From Ophioderma brevispina (taxonomy: Eukaryota; Echinodermata; Ophiuroidea; Amphilepidida; Ophiodermatidae), in contig JAMKCH010005461.1 of the NCBI GenBank assembly GCA_023653785.1, forward strand, positions 62,001 through 126,000: a DNA stretch of 64,000 nucleotides, in the 5' to 3' direction. Every line of letters starts with the position of its first letter. Position 1 is the stretch's first letter. Shown here piece by piece: positions 33,844 to 45,639 of this stretch. The position numbers and the translations under genes were made by a program. The notes under the pieces are model-generated. The model was not told the DNA's origin. It worked only from the letters and a program-made list of their open reading frames with translations, and did not search any database.

Positions 33844-34339
33844 ACTACTATACGGCTTGTGCACGTCTAAAGCGTGCTTTGAGTTTATATTTTCCTCGGC
33901 TTAGTTTACTCTTATGTAACTCTACTCGCTCATGTATTCATTATACTAACCCTTCTTATTAATAACTTTATTCCAGTTATGAAGCCTTCCGCTTCACTTG
34001 ATCGTAATAAGCCATTTTTTCACTACCAAGAGCTCCTTTCGCTGCTTCGGATCACGTAAAATATCATACAACATTCTTTTCCTCTTAACCCTTTATTCCT
34101 ATATTTCCCTGTCTAATGTGATAAATGTGTTTGTAGTATTATTATTTTTGTCTTATTTGGGAAATGTACTCTTTAATTACACATGGTCTTTTAAATCCTT
34201 TGCCTTTGAATTGCTCACTTAAATCACACCCTTCTAAAGAAACCCATTCAATGAAGCTGGTGTACTTCCTCCAATGCCATCCATGCCGTTTGGTGGCAGA
34301 GATATGGCTCTTCCATACTCCATTCAACTTCAACGGTAA

Positions 34340-34490
34340 GGAATAGGGGATTCGATTCAGTCAGTTGACTCTTCACGCACATAAGTTTCATCATCACGCT
34401 TTATTTCCGTTGTCGTCGCTGGAGCTCGGACACTGTGATCCGGGCGGACCATATCTTCTTTTACACCGTATTATACTAGTGCAACATCTA
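34340..34490. mobile_element. Fragment of the CCGGACTAT palindromic element
   Basis: GATTCGATTCAGTCAGTTGAC, ...CACGCTTTATTTCCGTTGTCG and CCATATCTTCTTTTACACCG align in order with 20360-20490 of copy B. It is the only copy seen outside the duplicated segment. Confidence 0.7.
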
Positions 34491-34494
34491 CCCT

Positions 34495-35105
34495 GAACGA
34501 ACCTTAATAATTCCAACCTTACATTATTCAATCAAACATCAGGAGCCTGTAATAAGCACTCCCCATGACATATAAATTTTGTGTGGTGACAATGCATCAA
34601 CAAATTTGACATAACAGGGTTTTTTTTTCTGAAATTGTTCTTGCGATGACGCACGCTTTAATCGATATTGGTGATTTTGCATTGAGAATGGTATTAGGCG
34701 GGATCGCCAAGGACGGCGGAGTTTCGCCTCTTATTAACGCTAATATGAATTATATAGCAAGAAAAATTTTTTCAGATTCCTGATTCTCGTTTTATTGAAG
34801 TTTCAATAAATTCTACTAATATCTTTATCAGTGTAGTTTATTACCTCCACGTCAATCATAAAATACTTTTTGGTGCAATTCGATAGAGTTTTAATACAAT
34901 CTATATTACAAAAAAACACAACTTTGTGGGTTTGTTTTTTTGTTTGTTTGTCCGGCTATGCTTTTCCCGCTTTAACATACGGAATATAAATTTTGGTATG
35001 GTGGTAGAGCTCCGACGTACTAGGTTTTTGTGGTCAACGTTTCGAGGGTCATTGGGGGTCAAAGAGTCATCCAGTGGAGGGGTCATTATTGTGTAACTTG
35101 GCCTC
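34495..35105. other. No recognisable gene
   Basis: Ordinary AT-rich DNA between the palindromic-element fragment and the GC hairpin. I see nothing to annotate. Confidence 0.4.
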
Positions 35106-35112
35106 GCGGGGG

Positions 35113-35129
35113 CCCGCGCTCAGCGCGGG
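35113..35129. repeat. GC-rich hairpin
   Basis: CCCGCGCT and AGCGCGGG flank a single C, within a GC-rich patch (35100-35140) in otherwise AT-rich DNA. Confidence 0.7.
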
Positions 35130-35289
35130 TGGCGGATGCACTAGTTTTCCACTTAAAAAATACATCGTGGTCCGGTCGGCTGCCGTCGCGGTTTTTTGAA
35201 TGTGGGCTAAAGGTTTACAGCGACACCACCACTGTCACTCCAAGCCCTCCCTCCTCTTTCCTCCCACAGTTAACAATCAAACTCCACAA

Positions 35290-35489
35290 CATCCTAGTAG
35301 CCCTTACGGACTCACACGGCATGCAATAATTAGGGTTAACATTTTGACCGGCCAAGGTCACATGAGGTCGCAAGGTCCACATGAGGTCACCACATATCAC
35401 CCACCCCTCCTTTTCACCAAGTTACCTCCATCGTAGCCTTACGGAACTCATAACGGCATGCAATATAATTTAAGGGTTAACATTTTGAC

Positions 35490-35490
<1 letters not shown>
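35290..35490. repeat. Tandem duplication, about 140-base unit
   Basis: A phrase running from TAGCCCTTACGGACTCA, through CGGCATGCAATAATT, to GGGTTAACATTTTGACC (35294-35350) returns at 35434-35490 with small indels. The interval between contains AGGTCACATGAGGTCGCAAGG with its own short repeat. Confidence 0.8.
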
Positions 35491-35520
<30 letters not shown>

Positions 35521-35550
35521 ACACCTACACACCCCCCCCCCCCCCACACA
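35490..35550. repeat. (CA)n microsatellite and C run
   Basis: CACACA repeats from 35490 are interrupted by ATAC and CTAC, then end in a run of about 14 C near 35532-35546. Confidence 0.92.
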
Positions 35551-35839
35551 ACACAGAATGGGTTTACACATGAATCAGTTTGACTAAAATTGGTATTATT
35601 ATTAGGCGTGTTAAAATTCTTTGTTACCACCAAGAGTATTCTTGTCATATTTTTTATTAATTAATATTGTTATTAAAAAAAAAATATTGTTGTTGTTGTT
35701 TTGTTATTACAGTTTTTTGGACAAACGGTTCCAAACACCGATTTAGCATCTTCTGCAAATACATCAGCTTCTCAGGATAATATTGAGTGTGAAAATCTCA
35801 ATATATTGTGACATGGAAAATGAGCTTTGCTGGTCCAGA

Positions 35840-36130
35840 CTTAATAATAACAATCAGTTTTTATAGTGCTTAATCACACCCGTAAACAGTCTCATCGCTG
35901 CTGTCGATTATTATTAGCCACTTCAGAATCGGCCCTCCCACAATCTTTTTTCTTGTGCTGGCTGCTCAAAGACATGCCTTACAAGCGCACATGTCTATCA
36001 ATGTTTAGATTGTAATATTCCCCATAACAGCTCCCCAGATTTCGTTTGATCGACGAGGCAATAAGATTAAGTTCTTGCCCAGGGACACAAAGATGTTTAA
36101 CGCACAGCGGGGCTCGAACGCACGATTTTA
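35840..36130 (-). mobile_element. tRNA-related SINE, minus strand
   Basis: Read on the minus strand: GTTCGAGCCCCGCTGTGCG (B-box-like, about 36100-36118), then TTTGTGTCCCTGGGCAAGAA, TTGTAAGGCATGTCTTTGAG, and a 3' end GTGATTAAGCACTATAAAAA followed by (TTA)n. The order and wording match the SINE at 38830-39190. The 5' half of the tRNA head is absent or unrecognisable. Confidence 0.75.
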
Positions 36131-36139
36131 TTTACGGTC

Positions 36140-36970
36140 CTTAGAATATACTGATGAAGTTACTCTTGTTTTATAAAATGTAATTAAATGATGAATAAAT
36201 TACCTCTCCTCCTTACCAACAAAAATATAGGCCTAACAAGGACATCACCTCATATGCATCAACCTCAAGCCAATTAACATCGACGGCCTGAAAACGCCCC
36301 CATCTTCTAGACTGGCATACGTAAAAGACACCCCGTCCGACCTTCATATCGAATTTTAAGAATTAATTTACAGAGCCTTTAATATCCACTGTCCTGTCAA
36401 CTAACATTATTTTCTAACTATACTCGCCTAAATACACTAAAAAGAACAGTATGCTTAGTAATTGTGACTCAAATGATTAATCGTAACCTTAAAGTGCAAC
36501 GACAGATTTTTAGACACTTACCCCAATATATTGTGTCTCATAAATAGTAATTTCATATAGATTAGACACTCAATAGATTCTTACCATTGTATTAGGCTAC
36601 AGAATGTCTTAAAAGAGAGAAAAAGTTGATTTGACCTGCTTATTTCCACCATAAAACATATGCTGAATTGCTCCTACACAAATTGAAAATTGCACAATTT
36701 TTGTACCAAAGAAGCATTTCCACAGCTTAACCCTTTCAGATGGGATATTTTATGGATCTTTTCATCAGGGCAAAATCAGTACTTTCTATTTTTTAGGGAC
36801 ACGTGAATATGTGAAATTCTACGTTTCACATTTAATTCAATTATTTTTTATAGTATTCAACATATGTCCATAAAGGCTATAAATTTTTCCCAATTCCCCC
36901 TAACCTGATTTCATTGTTGAACAGCACAAACATACAATACTATTAGTTACGGGTAAATCGTGCAAAATTA
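36140..36970. other. No recognisable gene
   Basis: AT-rich DNA between a SINE and a MITE. No exon or repeat that I can define. Confidence 0.4.
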
Positions 36971-36979
36971 GTAACAATT

Positions 36980-37252
36980 GAAGAGTGTAGAATAAGATGT
37001 ACTTAAGTCCTTCAACTTAGTTCTAAGGAGATGTACTCCACCTTTTTTCAATAAAGCATTAAATTAAAATAACAAGCTTTTTCATTCGAAAAGTTTGTAC
37101 AAAATATAATTGTGTATATGTTTGGTGTTTCATTTTTGCCAAATTTGAGGTGAAAAAAGGAAAAGCTTATTTATAAAATTTTATAAACTTGCCCCATTTT
37201 TTCCTTATAACTTAGTTCTTAACACTTAGGTACTTCTTACTCTACACTCTTC
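36980..37252. mobile_element. 273-base MITE with AATT target duplication
   Basis: The left end GAAGAGTGTAGAATAAGATG and the right end, complementary to GAAGAGTGTAGAGTAAGAAG, form terminal inverted repeats of about 50 bases with a few mismatches. AATT flanks both sides (36976-36979, 37253-37256), and with the adjacent bases the site reads CAATTG. The interior is AT-rich and noncoding. Confidence 0.8.
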
Positions 37253-37259
37253 AATTGCT

Positions 37260-38795
37260 CATTTACACTTGCTGCTGTAACTTAAATTGATTATTAAAGC
37301 TGTAATTGATACTTTAAGTGGATCAGACTCAATCAATTAAGTAATAATTCAAATTTTTAAAACAAGACAATGTGTTAACCAAAAAGACACAAACAAGCAG
37401 TAATTGAGTACTTAATTTTTAACTTCAAATATTGACATAGATGGCTCAAAACATCTTGTAGTAGTCCTTTCATGTTTTTGTGTGATAATAATTTATGTAA
37501 CAAAATAAATGATCAATCGGTCCAAGCCTTTGACAGATCAGTAAATTCGCCAAAGTGTACATCTCTCTGTCAATATCGTCACTAAAACATCAATAACTAC
37601 ATTATGTTGAATGATTCGTGCAAAAAACTTACTGTTTTCTATAAGAATTCTATTTTAGTTTATGACATCATATGTCTTATGAATAATACGTTCCAATTAA
37701 GGTAATATAGAAACAGATCTACAGTTTCCGAAAATTTCGGGGCTATCTTTCTTATATATTGGGAATCCACTTTACGCAGTTTTTTAAAAATCGGGTACAG
37801 TAACTGTGGAGAGTGATATAATTAAAATCAACTTAGAGGGTATGATATTTCATGACTACCACTTATAATTCAATTTAATGCCATCAATGTCCCCTAACTT
37901 TTTCTACTTCCACGCTTCTTTATATTTTTTTAAATTTCATCCTCATTTGTGGGTCTAAACCAAGAATAATAAAAAATCTTTGCCTGAATGTTTAATAGTG
38001 GATGTACTGAAGTAGTTATTGAATTCAGTAGCATTTGATTTGGATAAAATATTTTTTAAATTTTCAGAAACCATTCAGATGAGTATTCTCATATTACTTT
38101 TTGACGTCGAGTAAATCTCTATAATAGTTTTGTCTAGACAATCGTAAAGTACAGTTAATCTATTTATGACTTTTTCTAGATTATGCATTGGGTTATGATG
38201 TTTCTGGGTACAATTCGTTTTTCTTCGTACACATTTCAAAAAAAGCATAGATAACCATGGTGACTTGGTATTACTTGTTGTGAAAAAAAGGTATCTCTTT
38301 TTTAGGAACACACTATAATAAATCTTGTTAAATGTAGCAACCAACTAATTAGAATATGATATAATTAAAATATTAGAATTACTACTGTTTCCCAGCAACA
38401 TTTGCAATTCCATTTCAAGTACACAATATTTTTATCAGATAATTCCCGAACTCAACTTAGGTCATCTCTATTTTATATACAAAATGAGATGGAGTAATAA
38501 TATCGGAGATGATCACTTGTGTCTGTCATTACAATACCCGAGGTTTGTTGGAACTTTTAATTTGTGAAAAAATTCGATAGAGTTGCTGATGTGGTTGGTA
38601 TTTTTAGGCGGCTTCGTAATACTTGGAAAAAAGAATGCAAGAGAAAATGGTAATGAAATCATTCCTGTATGAATGTCTTCTTCATTTAATGGATTGATAT
38701 TGAAAATCACCCATTAGATACGCAAGTCTACTGAGTTTTTAGTATCTCCATTCAATAACTCATCAACGTATTTGTTAAATATACAAAGAACTGAT
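37260..38795. other. No recognisable gene
   Basis: Very AT-rich. Open frames at 38075-38344 and 38513-38710 (minus) show no domain and no convincing splice context. A G run lies at about 38799-38813. Confidence 0.4.
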
Positions 38796-38829
38796 AGAGG
38801 GGGGGGGGGGGGGCGCACTTTGAGAGCAC

Positions 38830-39190
38830 GTGTGGGCTAGGGGAAAAGCGCAGATTCGTGAGGCATTAGACGTAAATCGTGAGTTTAAGCCCAGCGGGTC
38901 AAGTGTTGGTCCCTGGGCAAGATACTTAATCTGAATTTGCCTGTCGACCCAAGCGAAAACGGGAAGCTGCTATGGGATATTAATAATCAAATTTCTGATA
39001 AGCTTGAGGCGCTGTAAGGCAGTCTTTGAGAAGCTCCCTATGTGAAAGCGAAGTGATTGTGGGCGATTTCTTGAAGGCGGCGTAATAATAATAATTGCAA
39101 GAGCGTTTGAGCCGTTTTTTTTTTGTTTTTTTTTTTTTTTTTGTTAAAGGGGATTAAGCGCTATATAAAACTGGGTATTATTCTTAAATC
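38830..39190 (+). mobile_element. tRNA-related SINE
   Basis: GAGTTTAAGCCCAGCGGG is a decayed B box. The body has TTGGTCCCTGGGCAAGATAC, GCTGTAAGGCAGTCTTTGAG and GCGGCGTAATAATAATAATT, and the 3' end GGGATTAAGCGCTATATAAA precedes GGGTATTATTC. A long T-rich run (39115-39145) interrupts the 3' third. Same family as 35840-36130. Confidence 0.78.
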
Positions 39191-39199
39191 AAGACGATG

Positions 39200-40195
39200 T
39201 AGCACAATGTATTTTGTCCCGACCTTTCATTTACAAATAAACTTTTCAATATGATCAGCTGTGTGAGATCATTCGATATGAAAGATTCATATTACTGGCA
39301 GCACCCGGCTCTCGCGATTACCAGGCTTTCGCGATTAGTGAATCCCCGGAAATGCAAATTGTTCCGGCACAGCCTCCGCTACACCCACACACCAAATTGA
39401 CGACTATACGACCTGTGATCTCCTAGAAGTACGGCGAAGAGAGACGAGAGAGAGAGAGAGGAGATGAGGATAGACAGACATATGCACTATCAATGATTTA
39501 TCAAAATCAGAAATCGAAAAATCACAAAAAGTTTTTTTATAGATGTCACATACCCTAACGTGATTAGACAAAAGCAACCCATACGACAAAAACGGAATAA
39601 TTTAGTATCACTGTCCTACGGACACTTATTACAAAGCAACTGAATGGCGGATACATCTTGGAAACGGCTGGTTTCTCCCTTTTCTGTCATGTTTCAATTG
39701 AAAAAATAACCTTTAACCCTTCAATTTTAGGCTACTCTTGCAAATTTGAATATTTGAGTCTTTCGGTCGATCACTGATAATCTATATAATACACTGGTAT
39801 TTTCTTTGGTATAACTTTTAACAATTTTAATTAAGAAATGATATATTCACAAATACTCACTATTGTCACATATATGATTTTGGTAGACCAACGTTATCAT
39901 TACATAAATTGCTATGCAAATTTTTAGTGTTTAGTTTAAACTCTTTACATATTTACATATTTAATTAATAAGGTGTATAAGGATATAACTTTTACAAATA
40001 CACATTAATTTCCTGTTTTTTCTTTTTACAAGCTTTTGACAAGATGGACGCACTTGTAAGACCTAACGTAATGTGTGTTTATGTTGATGACTCAAAATAT
40101 CTGATTTTATTATCATGTTTTAATGCTAAGCGATGCATTCAGTGAATCACAAGTAATTATCATCTAATCCAAATAATTGACTTCTACTTTTAAAA
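39200..40195. other. No recognisable gene
   Basis: AT-rich. A short (GA)n run at 39437-39465 is the only clear feature. Confidence 0.4.
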
Positions 40196-40222
40196 ATATC
40201 AAAAATCTAAGGGCGTGGCCAG

Positions 40223-40323
40223 AAATCGTCGAACCCGGGCTATATGAAAATGCTATTATGCTCTCATCATCTCGTGAAGGAATTCCAGTACACGTTCCTT
40301 GCGACGTTTCGCACTTGGAAGAG
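40223..40323 (+). CDS. Possible exon, part of an Ig-like domain
   Basis: The frame reads IVEPGLYENAIMLSSSREG and then IPVHVPCDVSHLEE, ending at a consensus donor (GAG/GTAAAG, GT at 40324) after an acceptor-like GGCCAG. Read through the donor it continues VKWFGCDGKI, so a Cys followed ten residues later by V-x-W is present, as in strands B-C of an immunoglobulin fold. Beyond that the sequence becomes GA-rich and stops at 40404. Either the exon ends at the donor and the W is coincidence, or the donor is not used. No neighbouring exon of the same gene was found. Confidence 0.3.
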
Positions 40324-40399
40324 GTAAAGTGGTTTGGGTGTGACGGAAAGATAGAAGAGAGGGAAAGAGAGGGAGGTAGAAAGAGAGGCGGGAGAAGAG

Positions 40400-42945
40400 T
40401 GTGAGAGTGAAACAGAGTAAGTAAAGGAATTTCAAACAATTGCTCTTCTGGTATAAAACAGAGTGGTTATTACACAATAGTTTTACCATTAAATTGTGTC
40501 CATTAATCTAATGGAATGTACACAACCACGGTAAAAATAACCAACATAATTTCTTGGAAACAAGTAAGGGAATACGATGCTATCTCTTATTAAGTCAAAG
40601 GTCAACTGACCTTCACAGATCGCAGATCAACGAATATCGATGAAGCGCATCTACGACATTCGGCATCACTATAATTTTATACATGTAATTGTAGATACAG
40701 TATACAGTTCTCGTCGGAAAATAAAATATTGGAGCCCGATGTGAATAAACAATATGCGTGCATTCTTGAGGCACAACAAGTGAAAAACAAACCACTGCAT
40801 TGCTTATTTTGTTTTCGGTTTTGCCTTTCTTTATATCGTTTTTCACGAACCAAGTATTATCTAAACTTGAGATATATTTCTTCAGCTGATTTTGAGCCTA
40901 CAGATTAAAAAAAAAAAGAAATGCGCTCATAATGATTCTGACGCCACGGTAAAAGAGTCTTCTTTCATTTATCTTCCATCTAAACTGTGCTCCTGTGTCC
41001 CGTGTTTTCAATGAATAAATTCCACCCAGACGTATATCATTTTCTTGTATACAATGTGTTATCATGTAGCTACTCTAACTTTTACCATCTACACAAAATA
41101 TAGACTATATCCATTGAAATATAATTAAAAATTCATATATAAACGATCATCGTGAAGCTTACTAACGTAGACAACCAGTTACGTTATCAATTATTAAAAT
41201 TCTTAGTAGCATGCTTTACTCATGGAAAACCCTACTTTTTACGTCTTGCTTATAAATCAAAACAAAACAAACAAGCAATCAAGGAAGCAAACAAACAACA
41301 AACGAACAGAAAATGTTGTCATACAATTTTGTTGACCTAACAAATTTCTCTATTTATGAACGGCCAACACATAGAAACAGTTCCAAAAGCAGCAGCAATA
41401 GCAGATACAAGTTTATAACTAAACGACATAAAATAACATTAATAGTTGCTTAAGAAGTAATGCACAAAACAAACGGCGTTGAGTCTATGCAAAAATGTAA
41501 TTCATTACCAAAATGCAAAGACAAAGAATTATTTTTTTCTCTCTAAGCTAATTACCGTAGCTTCTGTAAGTAGAGATCTTTTAGCCATTGTCTGAAGTTA
41601 TGATACACGTTACTAACGAAAGCAGTATCAAAAGGAGTACATAACGAACGGTGTCGCTGGACAGGGAAAACCGCCTATACTTTCAAAGGTCACAAACCTT
41701 TTGTAGTTGCAGGTAAGATTTAATATCTTCTTTCGCGTCCTTCGTAAATAATCCATCAGCCTTATTCGTGGAGTGTGATTGACTTAAGTGTAGCTTTGGC
41801 TAAGATAGGGAAAACAGTACTAAAAGCAACCGCAGAAACAACAAACGCCCTTTATTAATTATTTCTACTAATTTGCTTATCTAATTGGAACAATCGTTTC
41901 ACATCCAAAGATATAGTTTCTAACATTATAACAACACGATTTGTTTTTAAGATAGAAGAAATAAAGACAATATTTCATACCAATAGGTTACCTATTTATA
42001 GAAGCAACCCAAAAAGTAGCAACAACAACAACAACAACAACAAATCGTAACGTGATGTTCAATTAAAATTAATATTCATTTACAACGAAAGTCATTTGTA
42101 TGTTGCTTTCGATCTTGCGGTGCACTGGACTTGTACGTTCTAATTTCCCAACAGTAGAAATCGCAAGTCATTCTGGGCTTTAAGGAATGTTCAGAGACGC
42201 GCATCAATTAGCACTTCAGCTTCATTAAATGAGCCATCGCAATTTTGTGGAATGCTCTCTATAGGAACGGTACAAAATTGATATTATTTACTAAATGATC
42301 CATTAGCCTTACCGAAAGTGAACTGGACACGCCTTTTATAAAAGCTTTTCTCTCTTGGTCAAGTAAATTCAAGGACATTACTTAGTACGAGCCTTGATAT
42401 TTGCCATGTACGTGCAGAGATGATGAATATTATTGACATTATGGGTTTGGCTTTCTATCTTTGTGTGGATTGGATAATATTATATGCTTATTAATTAAAG
42501 CAATGGTCCGAGATTTCTTGCCAAAATATGGAAACAAAATGTTCTCTAATTTTGGTTTAAGCAAAAGCGTATGTCTCAATAAAATGACAAATTTGATTTT
42601 AAAAGATTAACAAACAGATCCGCGACCTCCATCTGTGTTGCCGGGCTAATTAAAGTAGTGCGAGGTGCCCAATATTAAAGACTGACTCGAAATATATTTT
42701 TATGTGTATTAATTAAAAAAATAGTTAACTAGAACTAAAGATAGAAATGCTAAATTCCTAGTTTTGAGACACAGCGAATTTTTCGTTTTGATGTAATAAA
42801 CATGTATGTCTAGTATACATGCACCATAGGAATTTTATTACAAAGCTGTGATTTTCTACATGAATGAATGATAGCGATTTGAGCTTAGATATTTCACACA
42901 GCGATTAGTAGTGGAAAGGCATTATATTCCTTAACTGCTTTCCTT
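40400..42945. other. No recognisable gene
   Basis: AT-rich, intron- or intergenic-like. It contains an (AAC)n microsatellite at 42019-42042. The open frames at 40613-40846 and 41152-41340 lack any family resemblance. Confidence 0.4.
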
Positions 42946-42950
42946 AACTG

Positions 42951-43115
42951 CATTTAAGTACACTTTTGAAAAAAAATACGGAACGGACCCGTACCTTGTT
43001 TTAGGGGGAAATTGCCCCTAGATCTAACGAGAAAAATAACGCTATATACCTCCTTGTTTTGCGGTGATCGTCAGATTTTCCTCTAGGAACGTTAGTGATA
43101 TATATATGCCAAAAA
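42951..43115 (-). mobile_element. TTAA/TTTGAAAAA transposon family, end fragment
   Basis: From TTAAGTACACTTTTGAAAAA through GAAATTGCCCCTAGATCTA and GCGGTGATCGTCAGATTTTC to ACGTTAGTGATAT, this is the reverse complement of 46790-46963. It is one terminal third of the element. Confidence 0.8.
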
Positions 43116-43189
43116 AATTGAGGGTGCCATGTTCAGACAATCTCTGAGTCAGCCTTTAATTACAAAGATTGTTTTTGGTAGCTAAACCA

Positions 43190-43500
43190 AAGATAGTTTT
43201 TGGTTCACTAAAATCAGTCCAGTGGATTGAGCGCTCGCCTCACACTCCAAAGGTTGTGGGTTCGAGCCCCGCTGCGGCCAACGTATTGTGCCCTTGAGTA
43301 AGACAATCTCAATTACTCCTCTCCACCGAAGGTGTATAAGGTAACAGACTCGTTGTGCGGGAGGTGTCCCCCCACATAAGGAACGAATGGTGAACCCCAC
43401 ACAGCAAAAACTATACGGAGGAGTCTGGCCCAAAACGCTAAGGAAAGAGAGATGGGCACTCCGCGCACGAGCTTGCTCGGCACGACACTTTACACTTTTT
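43190..43500 (+). mobile_element. tRNA-derived SINE
   Basis: The head has an A-box-like CAGTGGATTGAGCG and the B box GGTTCGAGCCCCGC. It is followed by TTGTGCCCTTGAGTAAGACA and ACTCCTCTCCACC, a phrase shared by many SINEs of marine animals. The body runs on through CATAAGGAACGAATGG to about 43500 (GCACGACACTTTACAC). Acceptor-stem pairing is not preserved, so it is not a tRNA gene. The 83-codon minus frame (43182-43433) is an artefact of the SINE. Confidence 0.82.
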
Positions 43501-43504
43501 TACT

Positions 43505-44940
43505 AAAAATCAAATATAAACCTACCAAAATCTCAACATCGGTTTGAGAGGTTTCTTAGAGAAACAAGTATGAAAACCAAAACTTAATACATTTTGAACT
43601 TACCTGCTGTCCTAATGGCAACAGTAAGAAGCGTTGAACAATACAGACAATACTAAATCCTATTACAAAAGGCATGGTTCGTCTCATAACTTCAGGTGTG
43701 ATTAAATACTTGATAGGTATTCTAAAAATATGTAAAAAATGGTTTCGGAATAAATTAAAATCTGGAAATGTTCTCCTGTCTCTTTAATTTTTCTGGTCGG
43801 TACTCCTGCGAGTAATAAATTGCAATGCTGCACTCTTCACAATAAGGATTATAAAATATTTAGAGTCATTCACTTTGTAAAATGTTGACCAATAGGGGGA
43901 GGAAGAAAATCAAATAGTGACTATGTGAATTATCCTGTTTTTTGTTTGGCGGGGGGAGCGGGGAGTCACCATGTTTATATAAAAACATCCAGAGACGGTT
44001 GTGTTTAACATATTGGCGCATTATGATGCACGTTGTAAAAGTTGGCTTTTAATAAAAGCATGTGTTACCCTGCGTAAGTACATATAATATAATTGTTTTG
44101 CCGGCTATAAGGGTGTGTCGGTTTGGAGCGTCAGCGTAGATACGCATGTACACTAGTTGTTTGATGATTAAACCTAAAACTTCGCATCAAAAATTTAGGT
44201 CTTTCCCAAAATAAGCTGATATCAAATAAATCCGAATGTTTCGTGCTGTAACTGCCTTTCCAATAGGTTGTTGCGTGCGCTTATTGACGATCAAGCAGTG
44301 AGAAAAATTTACTTTACGCTTTTGCCAGAGTAAAATGATCAATATTGTTTTAAGTTATGATTATAAAAGATTTATAGAATTTTGGGTTATTGTATACTTG
44401 CTTCGTGGAAGGTTTTCGTGCAGGAAGCTGTTTTATAAACAAAAAGTTTCACCCTCAATCAATAAACACGTACTAAGAATAAAACTGTAAGTTTTCGGGT
44501 GTTTTGTTTGAATTGGGAGTCTTCCCCTAATTACCCTCCAGATGACATGTGACTTGCAAGTTTTTTACAAACACAGGTTAACACCGTGTCTACAACACAG
44601 TTTAACCCAGAATCTACTACATAATAATGGTATTTTTTAGATCATAACTATTTCACTGTTCCAGAGCCTAATACTGCGTAATTGAGTGCACTTATAACCG
44701 CCAGTTATTGTTCGTTAACCCTTTGGTGATTCCTTCGTCTATACTAAGGAAAATAAGGGTGCTAAAAATGACAACAATTAACACCAAATGATAACTACCA
44801 ATTAATCTGTGGTCTATAAAGTTTACATCAAGTGTTGTAAGTTTGTAAGTTTTACTTTCAATTGGTGTAAAAAAGTAATTAAAATTGATGTTAAACATTA
44901 AGGATTCAAGTATGTTACAACCACAAAGTTGTTTCATATA
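43505..44940. other. No recognisable gene
   Basis: AT-rich. If the minus-strand exon at 44.95-45.12 kb is real, the right end of this stretch would be its 3' UTR. Confidence 0.35.
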
Positions 44941-44952
44941 AACACACCACAA

Positions 44953-45120
44953 CTATTTATATTCGCGCCTTCCTCGTATTTTTATCTGTGCGAGGGCGGC
45001 ATTAGCTGCTCGAGCATGATACAAATACGCGGTGGCCATAGTTGGGTTCCAGAGATGTTCTTTCTGTGAGCCACCTCCACTTGCCTCATCCACCAAAGAC
45101 ACGGTTTCAGTGGGTTGTAC
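44953..45120 (-). CDS. Possible 3'-terminal exon, unknown product
   Basis: The frame reads QPTETVSLVDEASGGGSQKE, then HLWNPTMATAYLYHARAANA, then ALAQIKIRGRREYK and a stop (TAG at 44953-44955). Four different Ala codons and mixed third positions look coding. An AG (GACAAG) directly precedes it, but without a strong pyrimidine run. A second frame is also open here (ending MPPSHR) behind a better acceptor (ATACCCAG), so the frame choice is uncertain. The product is not recognised. Confidence 0.28.
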   Translation of the reverse strand, partial: VQPTETVSLVDEASGGGSQKEHLWNPTMATAYLYHARAANAALAQIKIRGRREYK

Positions 45121-45354
45121 TTGTCATGCATTAACATGAACTGACCTTGTGTGATCTGGGTATCATATATCACAATAAAAAACAAGGGGTGTATTTTTCT
45201 AAGACATTGGTGAATGAAAGCTACTAAACTTGTGACCAAGGGAATTGAGATTTCACTAGTGCATAGTGGACTGTTTCTGCAATGGTAATTTTATATCCCT
45301 TTTAACAACGAAAACAAACACGATCAACGATTTTTTCCACGCACAGTACTTTAA

Positions 45355-45440
45355 ATCATAATAATAATAACAATCTTGATATAGTCCTAATCAGAGGCCT
45401 CAGCGCTTCACATAAAAGGATCAATCTACAAAATCTCAAT
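45355..45440 (-). repeat. SINE 3'-tail-like fragment
   Basis: (AAT)n followed by CAATCTTGATATAGTCC and CTCAGCGCTTCACATAAA. On the minus strand this resembles the GCGCT...TATA...(ATT)n ends of the SINEs above. Weak. Confidence 0.35.
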
Positions 45441-45639
45441 ACGTGCAAATACCATAGATAAAATTTAATGTTAAAACAACAATGCATATACATCATTATA
45501 CACAATTATTCAAAAAAACTTTAAATTTAAGTGAAATTCAAAAAAAGTGACTACAGATAGAAGATAAAACAACCCAGGTTGCCTCCCATACTAAGAACAA
45601 TATGGGGATCCACCTGAATCGTCAGCTGTGAGGATCTGT

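Noticed and set aside
43190..43265. Functional tRNA gene
   Set aside because: The B box is good but acceptor-stem complementarity is lacking and a SINE body follows.
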